A DNA stretch of 64,000 nt from Leishmania donovani (GCF_000227135.1 NC_018235.1:1-64000), one strand, 5' to 3'; counted from the stretch's first letter, positions 19,490-30,003 are shown. Numbers and translations: made by a program. The notes: a model not told the origin generated them from the sequence alone.

Positions 19490-22090
19490 ATGCGTAAGCG
19501 GGCGCGCGATGATGGTGGCGGTCTAGGGCCATCCACGTCGGCGAACGGGGAGATGGAGTCCGCCACAGACGGTGCAGCTAACGGCGGTGCCTCGTTCGAG
19601 AGGCTGAGCGGTCCTCTCGACGAGGATTCCTCTTTTCCCAGCAGCGCTACCGCGGCTACTTCCTCCGACTCCGATGACTCAGAAGACGATGATGCATCAA
19701 AGCGTCTTCTGTTGTACGCGAAGGTGACGGCAGGCGCGAAGGCACAAGCGGGAGATGCAACTTTTGCCACAGCGCGAAATGACCCCGCCGCGTTTCTTCG
19801 TGGGGTGGGGAGCAGCTCCAGATTCACGCCTGCTAGTGCTGCCGCGGCGGCGCTGAATCACCTGAAAGCGGAGCTGCTGAAGCCAGTGGCGCAGCCGACG
19901 GCTTTGACCGTGGTGAATGCGGGGGACGAATCCGCTGATGTTCTTGCCGGCATCATCTCGCGAAAGATACCGCCGCCGCCAGCGGGGGATGCAAAGAAGC
20001 TGCGTCAGCTGACGTACGTGGACCACAGCCAGATGAACTACGCCTCCATTCGCACAGACTTCTACGTGGTGCCGCCGGACATGACGAATCTCACAGCGCA
20101 GGAGATGCGAGAACTGCTGCGAGAGCTGGATGGGGCAAAGGTTCACGGGAAAGATGTGCCGCGGCCGATTCGCTCCTGGCATGGCACCGGATTGCCGGAT
20201 CGCGTGTTGGAGGTGCTGGAGGAGCACGAGTACAAGTGCCCTTTTGCGGTGCAGTCGCTCGGCGTGCCGGCGCTGATGAGCGGACGGGATTTGCTCCTCA
20301 CAGCAAAGACGGGGTCCGGCAAAACGCTCTGCTATGCGCTGCCGCTCATCCGGCACTGCGCGGACCAGCCGCGGTGTGAAAAGGGCGAGGGCCCTATAGG
20401 GCTGGTGCTTGTGCCCACGCAGGAGCTCGCTATGCAGGTGTTCACGCTTCTCGACGAGTTGGGGGAGGCTGCTGGGCTGCGCTGTGTCGCCTCGTATGGC
20501 AGCACGTCGCTATCCGACAATATTCGCCATGCCAAGGCGGGGTGTGAGTTGATGGTGGCGACGCCCGGCCGGCTGCTAGACCTTCTCACAGTGAATGGAG
20601 GGAAGACGTTGAGCCTGTCGCGCGTCTCCTTCGTCATTGTTGACGAGGCGGACCGCCTCTTCGACAGCGGCTTCATGGAGCACGTGGAGGCCTTTCTGAA
20701 GAACATACGCCCTGACCGCGTAACAGGGATGATCAGCGCTACGATGCCAAAGGAGCTGCGCGGGGTAGTAGCGCAACACCTGCGGAACCCTGTTGTCATT
20801 TCCGTCGGCGGAAAACCGACGCCTGCCTCGAACGTCGAGCAGCAGTTCTTCTTTTTCGACGAGGAGGTATACGACGCGAACAACATCAAGGCAGACATGA
20901 GCCCACGTCTTGTAAAGTTACTGGCATTGCTGGGAGACGAGGGCGGTGACGGTCAGAACCTAATCCTGGTCTTTACTCAACGGAAGGAGGAGGTAGACGA
21001 GTTGCTGGGGCGGCTCACCACGCTGGGCTACGCCAACCGCGTGGCAACACTCTACAGCGGCATGGACCCCATCGACCGCGAGTTCGCGCTGGAGCACTTT
21101 GTTCCAGGCAAGCAGTTTATTCTCGTCGCCACCGCAGTTGCAGAGCGCGGCTTGGATATTCCCTACCTCGGCCTTGTGATCAACTACCGGTTGCCCAACC
21201 ACTACGAGGCGTACGTGCATCGTATCGGCCGCACCGGCCGCGCCGGGCGCAGCGGGCGTGCCGTGAGCTTTTTCACTCGTGGCAAGGATGACGACATCGC
21301 TCCAGAGCTGGTGGAAGGGCTGGAGCGTGCGGAGCAGCGAGTACCAGAGGAGTTGTACGAAGTTGCGGAGAAGGTGCGTGCGCTGCGCAAGTCTGGCGAT
21401 GCACGGTACAACAGCGGCTTCTTTCGCGGCTACCGCGACGCGAAGGCGCAGCGCTTCACTGACCGTGACAAGAAGGAGAAGATGCGCGAGGCTGCCCGCG
21501 CGGCCGGGTTAGAGCAGTTTCTCAGCTCCTCCTCCGAGTCCGACTCGGATGCCTCGAGCGACGAAGATGCAAACATCACTGCGGTGCCGGTGCAATCGAG
21601 AGCTCGCGCCGCGTCGGCAGAAGAGGCAGCGGCGAGCTCGATGGCGCTGACGCTGCACCGTGGTGCGCAAAGCGGCGCGTTGACGTTGTCCGCTGCGCAG
21701 GAGGACCGCATTTCCAAGGCGCTGGCGTTCGCGCAGAAAACAACCACGGCGGCAACGATGGCGGCGGACGAGGCGACGATGGTGCGCTTTCAGAGTGAGT
21801 ACCCCATCAATGACTTGCCCGATGCCGTGCGTGGCAAGCTGCAGAGCGGCGCTTTTATGCGCTCCATCGCGGAGGAGACGGAAACATCATTGATCCGAAA
21901 GGGCGTGTATTTCGACCCACGCTACAAGCACTCGCGGCGGATGAAGGAGGGGGAGAAGCCGCTGTATTTTCTGATAGTGGGAAAGTCGATGGAGGCGGTG
22001 CGGGCAGCTCGCAACAAACTCGACGAGGTGAAGGCAGAGCTGCTGAGCAAACAGAAGAAGACGGGATCCGTGACTGGTGCCACGATCTAG
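19490..22090 (+). CDS. PRP5: DEAD-box ATPase, Prp5/DDX46-type splicing factor
   Basis: An 866-residue RNA-dependent ATPase. Helicase core: motif I AKTGSGKT at 272-279, PTQELA, TPGRLLD, DEAD at 385-388, SAT at 416-418, ATAVAERGLDIP, and HRIGRTGR at 577-584. Two features beyond the core point to Prp5/DDX46. One is the pre-core block from residue 177 (VDHSQMNYASIRTDFYV, then a segment ending RPIRSW). The other is the C-terminal KH-like block at about 771-860 (YPINDLP, IRKGVYFDP, KPLYFLIVG). In yeast and humans Prp5/DDX46 remodels U2 snRNP at the branch point before prespliceosome assembly. In a trypanosomatid the main substrate would be trans-splicing (inference). The N-terminus is acidic and Ser-rich. 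Confidence 0.95.
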   Translation: MRKRARDDGGGLGPSTSANGEMESATDGAANGGASFERLSGPLDEDSSFPSSATAATSSDSDDSEDDDASKRLLLYAKVTAGAKAQAGDATFATARNDPAAFLRGVGSSSRFTPASAAAAALNHLKAELLKPVAQPTALTVVNAGDESADVLAGIISRKIPPPPAGDAKKLRQLTYVDHSQMNYASIRTDFYVVPPDMTNLTAQEMRELLRELDGAKVHGKDVPRPIRSWHGTGLPDRVLEVLEEHEYKCPFAVQSLGVPALMSGRDLLLTAKTGSGKTLCYALPLIRHCADQPRCEKGEGPIGLVLVPTQELAMQVFTLLDELGEAAGLRCVASYGSTSLSDNIRHAKAGCELMVATPGRLLDLLTVNGGKTLSLSRVSFVIVDEADRLFDSGFMEHVEAFLKNIRPDRVTGMISATMPKELRGVVAQHLRNPVVISVGGKPTPASNVEQQFFFFDEEVYDANNIKADMSPRLVKLLALLGDEGGDGQNLILVFTQRKEEVDELLGRLTTLGYANRVATLYSGMDPIDREFALEHFVPGKQFILVATAVAERGLDIPYLGLVINYRLPNHYEAYVHRIGRTGRAGRSGRAVSFFTRGKDDDIAPELVEGLERAEQRVPEELYEVAEKVRALRKSGDARYNSGFFRGYRDAKAQRFTDRDKKEKMREAARAAGLEQFLSSSSESDSDASSDEDANITAVPVQSRARAASAEEAAASSMALTLHRGAQSGALTLSAAQEDRISKALAFAQKTTTAATMAADEATMVRFQSEYPINDLPDAVRGKLQSGAFMRSIAEETETSLIRKGVYFDPRYKHSRRMKEGEKPLYFLIVGKSMEAVRAARNKLDEVKAELLSKQKKTGSVTGATI

Positions 22091-23332
22091 TTGCTGAGGT
22101 AGCCCCCCCCCCCCTTTCTTTCGTTGGGCATCAGGGCCTGCGTGCTGTTAGCGTGTAATATTGGCAATGGGCGCTCTGAAATGTCGAGCTTTTTTGGCGC
22201 TGATGGTGCTATGTGTAGGGTCTGATACGGTCGCTCTCTTCATGTGTGCGTATGTGTACATGTGCTTGTGTGTCTAGGTTGCCCTCTCTCAGCGTGAGGG
22301 CAACGCCCGAGGAGGAAAGTGGTGCGCAGACATACATGAGGGGCTCCGCTTTCGCGTCCGCTCGACAGAGGCCGCTCTAGGGAGCCTCGTACCCCTCACA
22401 CTGAAGCACGCGTTCATGTTCACCTCTTTGTGAACGCGCCGGCGAAAAGGGCAAGCTCCCCCCCCCCACACACACAAACAGAAAGAAAAGCTGTGAGAGG
22501 CGACAGCTGCGTCTGCAACAACAAAGAGGGAGGCGTCGGGCGACGAGAAGCAGTGATCGGAGAGCGGTTGCTACCCTTCTCGTAACCTATCGGTTTTATG
22601 AGTGAGGCTTGAGGGGGGGGGGGCGGTGCGGTTTTGCCGTCCTGGGATTTCATGCACGGAGGTCTAGGGCTCACCCCCTTAAAGAATGCCTATGAGCCCA
22701 TGACGTTTGGATTCTCCGCGGTCGTCGGGCCGTGGATGCCACGCGCCGGTGGAACACACTGCAACGATACGACGGCCAGGACTGGCTGCGCATGATCTCG
22801 CCCTTTTTGTTGTGGTCTCTCTACATCCACCGGCGCACAACCAAGACGCCGACGTCTTCTCTGTCGTTACTATCGTGAATGCACGGTGCGCCAACTTCCT
22901 TCCTGATGCCCTCCTTTTTCCTTTTCCTGTGTGAGCGTCAAACGACCTCCCTCATCGATCCCATCGATGTACGGGCAGGAAGAAGCGGCTCGGCTGCAGG
23001 CAAGCAAAAGACAACGACAGAGACGTGAGGAGAGCAAGCGGCTTTTGAGCGCGTAGGGTGCTCATCACACGCGTGTCGATTGTGTGCGTTGGTTGCCGTT
23101 GCTTGGCCACTGCTTTCTCTCTGCCTTGTGTGTGCATGTGGCTGCGAGAAATCTGAGTACCCGCGAGACCAGCGCTGCTGAGAACCAGATAGGGGGTGGA
23201 CGGGGGATAGTCACTCCGGTATCGTGAGTGGTGTCATCTCCGTGCCGTGCTGGCACTCGCCTACGCTGACTGTCGTTTCATTTTTTCCGCTTTTCGTGTT
23301 GTTCGCGTCGTTCTCTGGTCGCACCTCTACGC
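22091..23332. other. Intergenic, 1.24 kb, with C and G runs and hairpins
   Basis: No gene. Contains a C run at about 22102-22114, a G run at about 22613-22622 and two short inverted repeats (annotated separately). A pyrimidine stretch at about 23108-23125 with AG at 23147-23148 is a possible acceptor for the AP-3 delta gene. Confidence 0.5.
22278..22304 (+). repeat. 9-bp inverted repeat (hairpin) in the Prp5 3' region
   Basis: GTTGCCCTC (22278-22286) and GAGGGCAAC (22296-22304) are exact reverse complements around a 9-nt loop. The structure would form in the transcript. A second, 8-bp stem (CGCGTTCA 22409-22416 with TGAACGCG 22431-22438) lies 105 nt downstream. Confidence 0.7.
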
Positions 23333-26300
23333 ATGTCGCTCGCCGCTTTCACGCAGTATTCTCTCGCGGCGGTGGTGCGCAACCTCCGCAGCGCCCCGGG
23401 AGGAACAGAGGAGGAGGCTGTGGACAGGTACATCGCGGACACGAAGAATGAGGTGAACGCCGCCGATCCGCGCGTCAAAATGGTGGCGATTCAGAAGGCG
23501 ACTTATTTTCACATGCTTGGGTATAGCTCGCAGTACGCCGACTTCCGCGTCGTGGAGATGATGGCGAGCCCCATTTTTCTGCACAAGCGCATTGCTTACC
23601 TGGCTGCCTGCCTCACCTTTACCGAGGACACTGACGTCATTCCTCTCATGACGGCGTCGCTGAAGCGCGATTTGAGCAGTAGCAACCAATTTGAGGTCGG
23701 CCTTGCCTTGTATTGCATTGCATCAATCTGCACCCCTGACATGGCGCAAGACGTCGTGGCGGACGTCGTCAACCTGCTGGGTCACCCTCGTGCATACGTG
23801 CGCAAGAAGGCGACGCTCAGCCTCTACCGCGTCTTTCTAAGCTACCCTGAGTCGCTGCGCGTGACATACGGCCGACTGAAGGAGAAGCTCGAAGACAACA
23901 ATGAAAAGGCGGACACCGACCCCGCCGTACGCGGCGCCGTCGTGTGCGTGCTGTGCGAGTTAGCGCGGCGCAACCCAGCCAATTTTTTAGGCTTGGCCGT
24001 CCCTTTCTACTCCCTTCTGTCCTCCGTGCACAGCAACTGGACACTGATCAAGATTGTGAAGGTGTTCGGCTACTTCGCGCCGCTCGAGCCGCGGCTGGGG
24101 AAGAAGCTTGTGGAGCCCATCACAAACCTGATCAACACCAGCGGCGCCAAGTCAGTGCAGTATGAGTGCCTCCTGGCCGTTGCGAACGGAATGAGCCAAG
24201 TGTCGTCGCTGAAAAAGTTGGCTGCGGAGAAGATTCGTGGTTTTGTCGAGGACGCCGATCCGAACTTGAAGTTCCTTGGGCTGGAGGCACTCTCCCTGCT
24301 GGTCGCCTCCTCTGAAAACCGAAAGCTGCTCGCGGATCAGAGGGAGGTGGTTCTGAGGTGCTTGGACGACCCAGACAGCACCATCCGACTCAAGGCTTTG
24401 CACCTTTTGCGAGACCTGACCACGCGCAAGACGGTGATCTCGCACATCAATGAGATGCTTGACCGCTGCGTGCGCACGCCACCTGACGAGGAGTGGTCGA
24501 ATGCCGTCATTCGAACGATCATCGAAACCGCGCAGACGGACGACTACGAGTGGATCCAGGACTTTGAGTGGTACCTCAGTGTGCTGCTCGACCTGTGCGT
24601 GGTGGAGCTGACGGTGTACACCCACGGCGGCTTCATGGAGCAGGAGCTGGTCTGCATTTTGTCGCGCGTGAACGGTGTGCGGCGGGCCGGTGTGGAGGAG
24701 ATTGTTCCGCTGCTGACAAATGTGCGCTTGCTCGGCTGCGACCGGCAGCACTCCACGCAGTGGCGCATCCTCTGCGCCGCCGCCTTCATCTGCGGCGAGT
24801 ATCCGCATTGGGTCCCCGACATTGCGGAGGCGTGCCGGGCTCTTCTCGACGAGCCCATCACACTGCTGCCCGCGGAGGTGCAGCTGGCTTGTGTGGCGGC
24901 GGTGGGCAAAATCGCCGCGTATGTGTATCAGCCGTGTGCTCGTCATGTTCAGCTTTGCAACGGTGAAGAGGAGTGCCGCGCCGCGGAAGAGGAAGAGCAG
25001 CGGATAGTCCCGTCTCTGGCGGAGCTCATACGCACAGTGCTGCTGCCGGAAGCCGATGAGGCGAGCGGGGCGCACGACAACACCGCCGCTGACGACGCCA
25101 GAGGCGCCGCTGCGCGAGCTCATCGCGGCCTACGACGCTTCTGTCATAGCGCTTTCCCAAGTGTGCTGGAGCGCGCGCATCTGGTCCAGTATCAGGTGAT
25201 GGAGCATCCCGAGGTAGGACCAAAGCTGTACGAGGCGGCCCTCCCCCCCGTGGCTGCCGGGGCGCAGGATGCGATCGAGCTGCCAGAGGACGTGGATCTG
25301 GAGGCCCCCTTCTGCGAGAACGTGGCGATGCTCATGGCGTTGAGCGGCAGTGACGAGGATGATGGCAGCGACGGTGGTGCGCTGGGTGGCTACGGTGGTC
25401 TTGGCGATAGTGGGGATGATGATTTGGATGCTAATTTCAACTTGGAATACCGTATCGAACAACAGCGCCGCTCAGAGCAGGCGCGGCGGGAGGAGATGGC
25501 CCCTTACTACCTGCGTGACTCGGCAGATGCGGGCGTGGTCGTATCCGAGGACTTTGGCGCCCCTTCGCGGCCGCTCCGCTCTGCGCAGCAGATTGGCTGC
25601 GATGACGGCCTTGTCTCCCATGCTGGCGCGGTGTCTCAACACCGCCAACACACGCGCACCCGTCGTCCGCAGAAGGTCTTCAGCATCAACCGCCAACTGT
25701 CAAAGCCGGCAGACTACGAGGAAAAGAAGGCGGCGCGATGGCACCGATCAAAGTCACCCGAGGAGGACGAGGCGACGCGCAAGCTGCGCGGTATCGACGT
25801 TACTCGCGCCCTGCGCGCCGATGAACGCCTGCCGGAGACACTGTCCTACGCCCAGCTCCTTCAGCAGCAGCAGCACAAAGGCAAGGGCAGCGACGAGTTA
25901 TACGCGGATGCGATGGTGGCGTCTCACGCCGCTGAGGCGGTCCAAGTCACCCTGTACAACGAGCGTCCGCTGGGGTTGTACCTGACGGTGACAGGTTGCA
26001 AGGTGCGCAGGGACGGCTTCCATCTCAGCGGCGCGGTGGAGTGTGTGAACGCCACAAGCAGCAGCGTTGTTCGCGACGTGCGCCTGACGGCCACGCCGAC
26101 GGCAGCATTTGCCATGGGAGACGTTACGCTGCGCCTCGAGGCGGTGAAGTCGGATATGGCGGAGGACGCGAGTGGCGGCACTTCCGTGACAGTGGCCGAG
26201 AGGCTGAAGGGGTCGGCGACGGTGCGGGTGCCGATTGTTGCACGGCTGAGTCACCTGCCCTCCTCTTTTGCGGAGGCGCCGTTGTCGCTGAACCTCAGCT

Positions 26301-26734
26301 GGACTGCAGAGCGCAAGCATCACCAGGTAGCACTCACACTACCGCTAGAGTACGTCTACTTCGCGAAGCCTGTGCTGCCGGGCTCCGTGCTCACGTCTCA
26401 CGAGTATCTCGAGGATGTTGTCGGCAAGGCCCTCGCTGCAGCCCCTATCGCCACGGCCTTTGTGCCGTGCAGCAAGGCAGCGATTATGACTGGAGTTATG
26501 GCTGCCATGCCACAGCTGCGCCTGGCCCCGATTGATGTATTCAAGGATGCGCTATCCATGTACGGCCTCCTGCACGGCCGCAAGTCGGAGCTGGCACACA
26601 CGCATGTGGCGGTGCTTCTGCAGGAGCAGGAAGTGGATGGCTCCAAAGGGATTCTGGTGACGGTGCGATGCCACTATCCTGTACTGAGCGAGGCTCTCAT
26701 TGTGAAGCTGGCGGAGCTGGTGGGTGCACACTAG
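23333..26734 (+). CDS. AP3D: AP-3 adaptor complex delta subunit
   Basis: A 1133-residue large adaptin. The N-terminal trunk (about 1-560) is built of helical repeats and matches delta adaptin specifically: HMLGYSSQYADFRVVEMM, LPLEPRLGKK-like APLEPRLGKK, YPESLR..YGRLKEKLED and CELARRNPANFL. An acidic Gly/Asp-rich hinge lies at about 665-700, a charged linker at about 770-840, and a C-terminal appendage-like region follows. AP-3 sorts cargo from endosomes/Golgi to lysosome-related organelles. In Leishmania, AP-3 has been linked to delivery of membrane proteins to acidocalcisomes. The ATG at 23333 (MSLAAF) is taken as the start. The gene is intact and of normal family length. Its mammalian counterpart binds VAMP7, and a VAMP7-type SNARE is encoded at 9584. 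Confidence 0.95.
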   Translation: MSLAAFTQYSLAAVVRNLRSAPGGTEEEAVDRYIADTKNEVNAADPRVKMVAIQKATYFHMLGYSSQYADFRVVEMMASPIFLHKRIAYLAACLTFTEDTDVIPLMTASLKRDLSSSNQFEVGLALYCIASICTPDMAQDVVADVVNLLGHPRAYVRKKATLSLYRVFLSYPESLRVTYGRLKEKLEDNNEKADTDPAVRGAVVCVLCELARRNPANFLGLAVPFYSLLSSVHSNWTLIKIVKVFGYFAPLEPRLGKKLVEPITNLINTSGAKSVQYECLLAVANGMSQVSSLKKLAAEKIRGFVEDADPNLKFLGLEALSLLVASSENRKLLADQREVVLRCLDDPDSTIRLKALHLLRDLTTRKTVISHINEMLDRCVRTPPDEEWSNAVIRTIIETAQTDDYEWIQDFEWYLSVLLDLCVVELTVYTHGGFMEQELVCILSRVNGVRRAGVEEIVPLLTNVRLLGCDRQHSTQWRILCAAAFICGEYPHWVPDIAEACRALLDEPITLLPAEVQLACVAAVGKIAAYVYQPCARHVQLCNGEEECRAAEEEEQRIVPSLAELIRTVLLPEADEASGAHDNTAADDARGAAARAHRGLRRFCHSAFPSVLERAHLVQYQVMEHPEVGPKLYEAALPPVAAGAQDAIELPEDVDLEAPFCENVAMLMALSGSDEDDGSDGGALGGYGGLGDSGDDDLDANFNLEYRIEQQRRSEQARREEMAPYYLRDSADAGVVVSEDFGAPSRPLRSAQQIGCDDGLVSHAGAVSQHRQHTRTRRPQKVFSINRQLSKPADYEEKKAARWHRSKSPEEDEATRKLRGIDVTRALRADERLPETLSYAQLLQQQQHKGKGSDELYADAMVASHAAEAVQVTLYNERPLGLYLTVTGCKVRRDGFHLSGAVECVNATSSSVVRDVRLTATPTAAFAMGDVTLRLEAVKSDMAEDASGGTSVTVAERLKGSATVRVPIVARLSHLPSSFAEAPLSLNLSWTAERKHHQVALTLPLEYVYFAKPVLPGSVLTSHEYLEDVVGKALAAAPIATAFVPCSKAAIMTGVMAAMPQLRLAPIDVFKDALSMYGLLHGRKSELAHTHVAVLLQEQEVDGSKGILVTVRCHYPVLSEALIVKLAELVGAH

Positions 26735-28338
26735 CAATCTCTGGCGTCAGGGCCAAAGCAGCGGGGGAGGGGCTTGAAAGAAAAGCGGGCCATGAAGTTT
26801 CTGGTGTTGCTCTGTGCGCACTCGACGGTGCGGCTGGCCTGGCGGTCGACCCGTGTGACGATGAATAATGGCCTCTCCGTCTCTCTTTGTGCGTGTGCGC
26901 GCAAAACGTACGTGCGTGGCGCTCGCTGTTCTACTCAGTGCCCATGGTTTGCATCTCTGACTCTCTTGCACACGTGATGATTCCTTGCGGTGCTAGAGTC
27001 TCCCCACCCCGTCGCCCCACGCACATACACACGGGGACCTATCCAGCTACAACTCCCTCATCCCCCACTAGCTTCGCTGCAACGAAATGAATGAAGGTGC
27101 GACGGCCGGCGGCTTCGAGCGGACCGCATTTGCACCGTGGAGCTGGCGCTTCTCTTGAGGCGAAGAGCGGCGTTGCCAATAGTGGTGGTAGTGGTGGCAG
27201 TGTGGCGGGTGATGACTCAAACCACTGGAGTCTGAGATGTGTCCCCTCCCCCCTCTCCCTCACTGCCACCTTCTCCGTGTGTATCAGCAGAAGCACGTGT
27301 ACGGATGTGGTGTTGGCGCATTCGGCTTTTCCCTTCCCGTACCCATGTGCGTGACCCGGTGTCTCGGTGCATGTTTCCACACTTGCTCGCATCATCCTAC
27401 GCTTAATTTCTGTGGTTGCTCTTCGCCCTCCTTTCTTTGTCCCTTTCGTCGGCCTTTGCGGCTTACTTCTCTACCCCGTGGTCTCTGTCGCACCTGGCAT
27501 CCCTTCGCCCCCTCCTCCCTACATTCTGTGAGGCAGCTATGCCTCAATGGCTAGTGTATCATACCCTCCGCCTCCCTCTGCTTCCGCGTCACCGAGCGTG
27601 GCGACCGTCCGGTCACCGTCCACAGGTGTGTACGGCATTCCCTCCAACCATTTGCTTTTGTTCGTCATCATCCGCACCTCTCTCTTCGCCTCCCTCCTGC
27701 TCTGCCTTATCAGTCGCCCGTTGGTGTTGCCGGTGGTGTAGCAGCACATTCAAACTCGAACGCCTTCTATACGACGCAAACCTCGCCATCACAGGAGGGA
27801 CGCTGCGAACGAGGCACCCCCTCCTTCGCTAGTTGTAGAGTCGAAGGTCCGCGGTGATCAGCGTGGGAGGGAGACGTACCTCTTCCTCCTTTTACTTCTT
27901 TTCTTCCGCTTTTGCTTTTCGTGCTCTTTGAAAACGTTCGCGGAGGGTGCTATTCACCCGGATCGCTCTTGGCCGCCGCGCCCCCTCCCAGGCATTGTCT
28001 GTCGCGATCTCGTGCGGCAGCCACCGACTCTTCTTCGCCAACGCCCCCTTTCGCTTCTCTCTCTCTCCTTCGCGCCTAATCGCGTTTTGTGGTTTCCGGT
28101 CTGTGTGTCTGTGTGCGTGTGCGGATCGTCCGCACCCATTCCGCTCTCTCTTTTCGGTTTCAATATCTACTCTGCTTCTTCGCATTGCGTTCTATTCGCT
28201 CCCGTCAACCCCCCCCCACGTTTTCCGCCGTTGGCGTACGTACGTGCGTGAAGGATAGACTGGACAAGTGATTCGCCTTCACCTTGTTTTCGTTGCGTTT
28301 TTCGCTTTGCTGACTTTTGTAGAATACGCGTGACTTGC
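26735..28338. other. Intergenic, 1.6 kb, pyrimidine-rich second half
   Basis: No supported gene. From about 27240 on, the + strand is C/T-rich; open frames there translate to Ser/Leu/Pro-rich low-complexity sequence and are not called. Confidence 0.5.
28275..28322 (+). promoter_or_regulatory. Probable trans-splice acceptor for the phosphatase gene
   Basis: T-rich tract ending GACTTTTGTAG, AG at 28321-28322, only 16 nt before the ATG at 28339. It makes 28339 the first usable start. Confidence 0.6.
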
Positions 28339-30003
28339 ATGCAGCGCTCTGGTGGCGGCGGTAGTGCTGCCGGTGTGAGTGTGCGCGAGACAAGCTCGCC
28401 GCGCTCGACGCCCGAGCTGCCGCCAAACTCGTTCCGTGGCGGGCTTAACTTCGGTGACTTCCCTGAGCACACCGGTAGTAGTGGCGGCAATGCGAGCGTG
28501 CGCCGCAGCCTTTCCACCTCCCCCGCTCCATCGCCCGCACGGCGGCCCTCTTGTAGTGCGGAAGAGGCCGCCAAGGGCTCGATCCATCGTACGAGAAAAA
28601 AGAAGAAAGGGAGACCGCAAAATGCGCTATTCATGCTGGCGAACAGCATGGGTGGCGGTGCTACCCCAGCGACAGCCGGCTCGCAGGTGGTAGACCTGCG
28701 CGCGTTGGACCCGTCACCGTGTCCATCGCGCGGGTCTCGCTCGCCTCTGCGGTCTTGCCATGTGCACGAGCGCGGCTCGCGCTGTGAGGACGTGCCGGCG
28801 ACGCAGATCCTGGAGTTTTTGTACCTGGGAAGCGTGAAGGACGCGCAGGATGCCGCCTTCTTGGCGAGGCATCAAATCCGCTACATCATCAACGTCTCTC
28901 AAGAGGAGTACTGGTCGGTGGATAAGAAGGTGCAGATCTTTACCTTCAAGGTGGACGACTCCGCCACAGCCGATATTGCGGCGCTCTTTCAGCCCACGCG
29001 CGACCTCATCAACAGCATTCGCGGGCGCTACTATCGCTACGCAAGAGGTGAGAGCTCTACGAGGCCGGCGGTGCTGGTGCACTGTCAAAAAGGCCGCAGC
29101 CGTTCCGCAACGATCGTCTTAGCATACCTCATCTACACGAACGGCTGGTCCGTGGCAGAGGCGATGAAGTATGTCGGTGCGCGTCGACCCTGCGCGGAGC
29201 CGAACATCGGCTTCATGGAGGAGTTGCGGAAGCTGCAGGAGAGCCTCTCCTTCGAGGAGCGCACGAGGCGGTACAGCGAGCTGTGCTGGTTCATGCGCAA
29301 CCTGAACGCGGAAACGTCGCAGTCGCACGTACGGGAGCTGTTCGAGAAACGCATCGGCATGGTGCGACATGTCGTCACCTACGTCGTGGCCGGCGGCGGG
29401 GCTGGTAACGTGGCCGACGGTGGCACGGCTGGCAACTGTGGTGATGGCAGTCGAGTGACAGTGCAACGCGACACGCGATTCTCCGCGTCGTGGCCGGCGG
29501 CGCCGTCTACCGGTGACAGCGACGCCGCGGACTCTTTGGTGGCGTTTGATCTCGGGGCGGCGCTGGGGAAGCAAAACGACGGTTTAGACGATCAGCGTGC
29601 AGCCAAAGACAGCGACACACACGCGTACAAGGACGCCAGTGCCGCCGTGAGCCTGCTTCGCGGTCCCAGCACGGAGAAGACGATGCTCTGCTTTGTGTTC
29701 TTCACGTGCCGCGAGGACGTACTACACGGCATCAAGTCAGGGCAGTTCCAGCAGCTGCTTCTCCAGCTCCCCTCAGCAGCCGGCAAGCAGATCAAGTACG
29801 CGACTGGGCCAAAGCTGAAGAAGATCATGACGGAGCACCAGAGTATGTCGAGCAGCTTCGTGCAAGACATGGCAGGATTCAGCGACCACGCCACGACTCG
29901 AACAGGTGGTGAGTCAGCAGCGGCTGATGCCGATGGTGCAGTGCAAACACAGGGAGTAGTAGCGCCTGCTAGCAAGGAGGCAGATGTGACGCGGCCTGTG
30001 TGA
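28339..30003 (+). CDS. Dual-specificity protein phosphatase
   Basis: A 554-residue protein. The catalytic domain spans about 155-310. The signature HCQKGRSRS has nucleophile Cys249 and the P-loop Arg. D207 in KVDDSATAD aligns with the general acid of VHR-type enzymes. The motif INVSQEEYW starts the domain and AYLI plus RPCAEPNIGF follow the P-loop. The N-terminal about 150 residues are Ser/Pro/Gly-rich with a basic RTRKKKKGRP patch. The C-terminal about 240 residues are unfamiliar, with a structured-looking segment (MLCFVFFTCREDVLHGI) near 445-500. It should dephosphorylate Ser/Thr/Tyr in proteins such as MAP kinases, but the substrate is not evident. The start is ATG 28339; three further upstream codons are open but begin with GTG. 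Confidence 0.93.
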   Translation: MQRSGGGGSAAGVSVRETSSPRSTPELPPNSFRGGLNFGDFPEHTGSSGGNASVRRSLSTSPAPSPARRPSCSAEEAAKGSIHRTRKKKKGRPQNALFMLANSMGGGATPATAGSQVVDLRALDPSPCPSRGSRSPLRSCHVHERGSRCEDVPATQILEFLYLGSVKDAQDAAFLARHQIRYIINVSQEEYWSVDKKVQIFTFKVDDSATADIAALFQPTRDLINSIRGRYYRYARGESSTRPAVLVHCQKGRSRSATIVLAYLIYTNGWSVAEAMKYVGARRPCAEPNIGFMEELRKLQESLSFEERTRRYSELCWFMRNLNAETSQSHVRELFEKRIGMVRHVVTYVVAGGGAGNVADGGTAGNCGDGSRVTVQRDTRFSASWPAAPSTGDSDAADSLVAFDLGAALGKQNDGLDDQRAAKDSDTHAYKDASAAVSLLRGPSTEKTMLCFVFFTCREDVLHGIKSGQFQQLLLQLPSAAGKQIKYATGPKLKKIMTEHQSMSSSFVQDMAGFSDHATTRTGGESAAADADGAVQTQGVVAPASKEADVTRPV

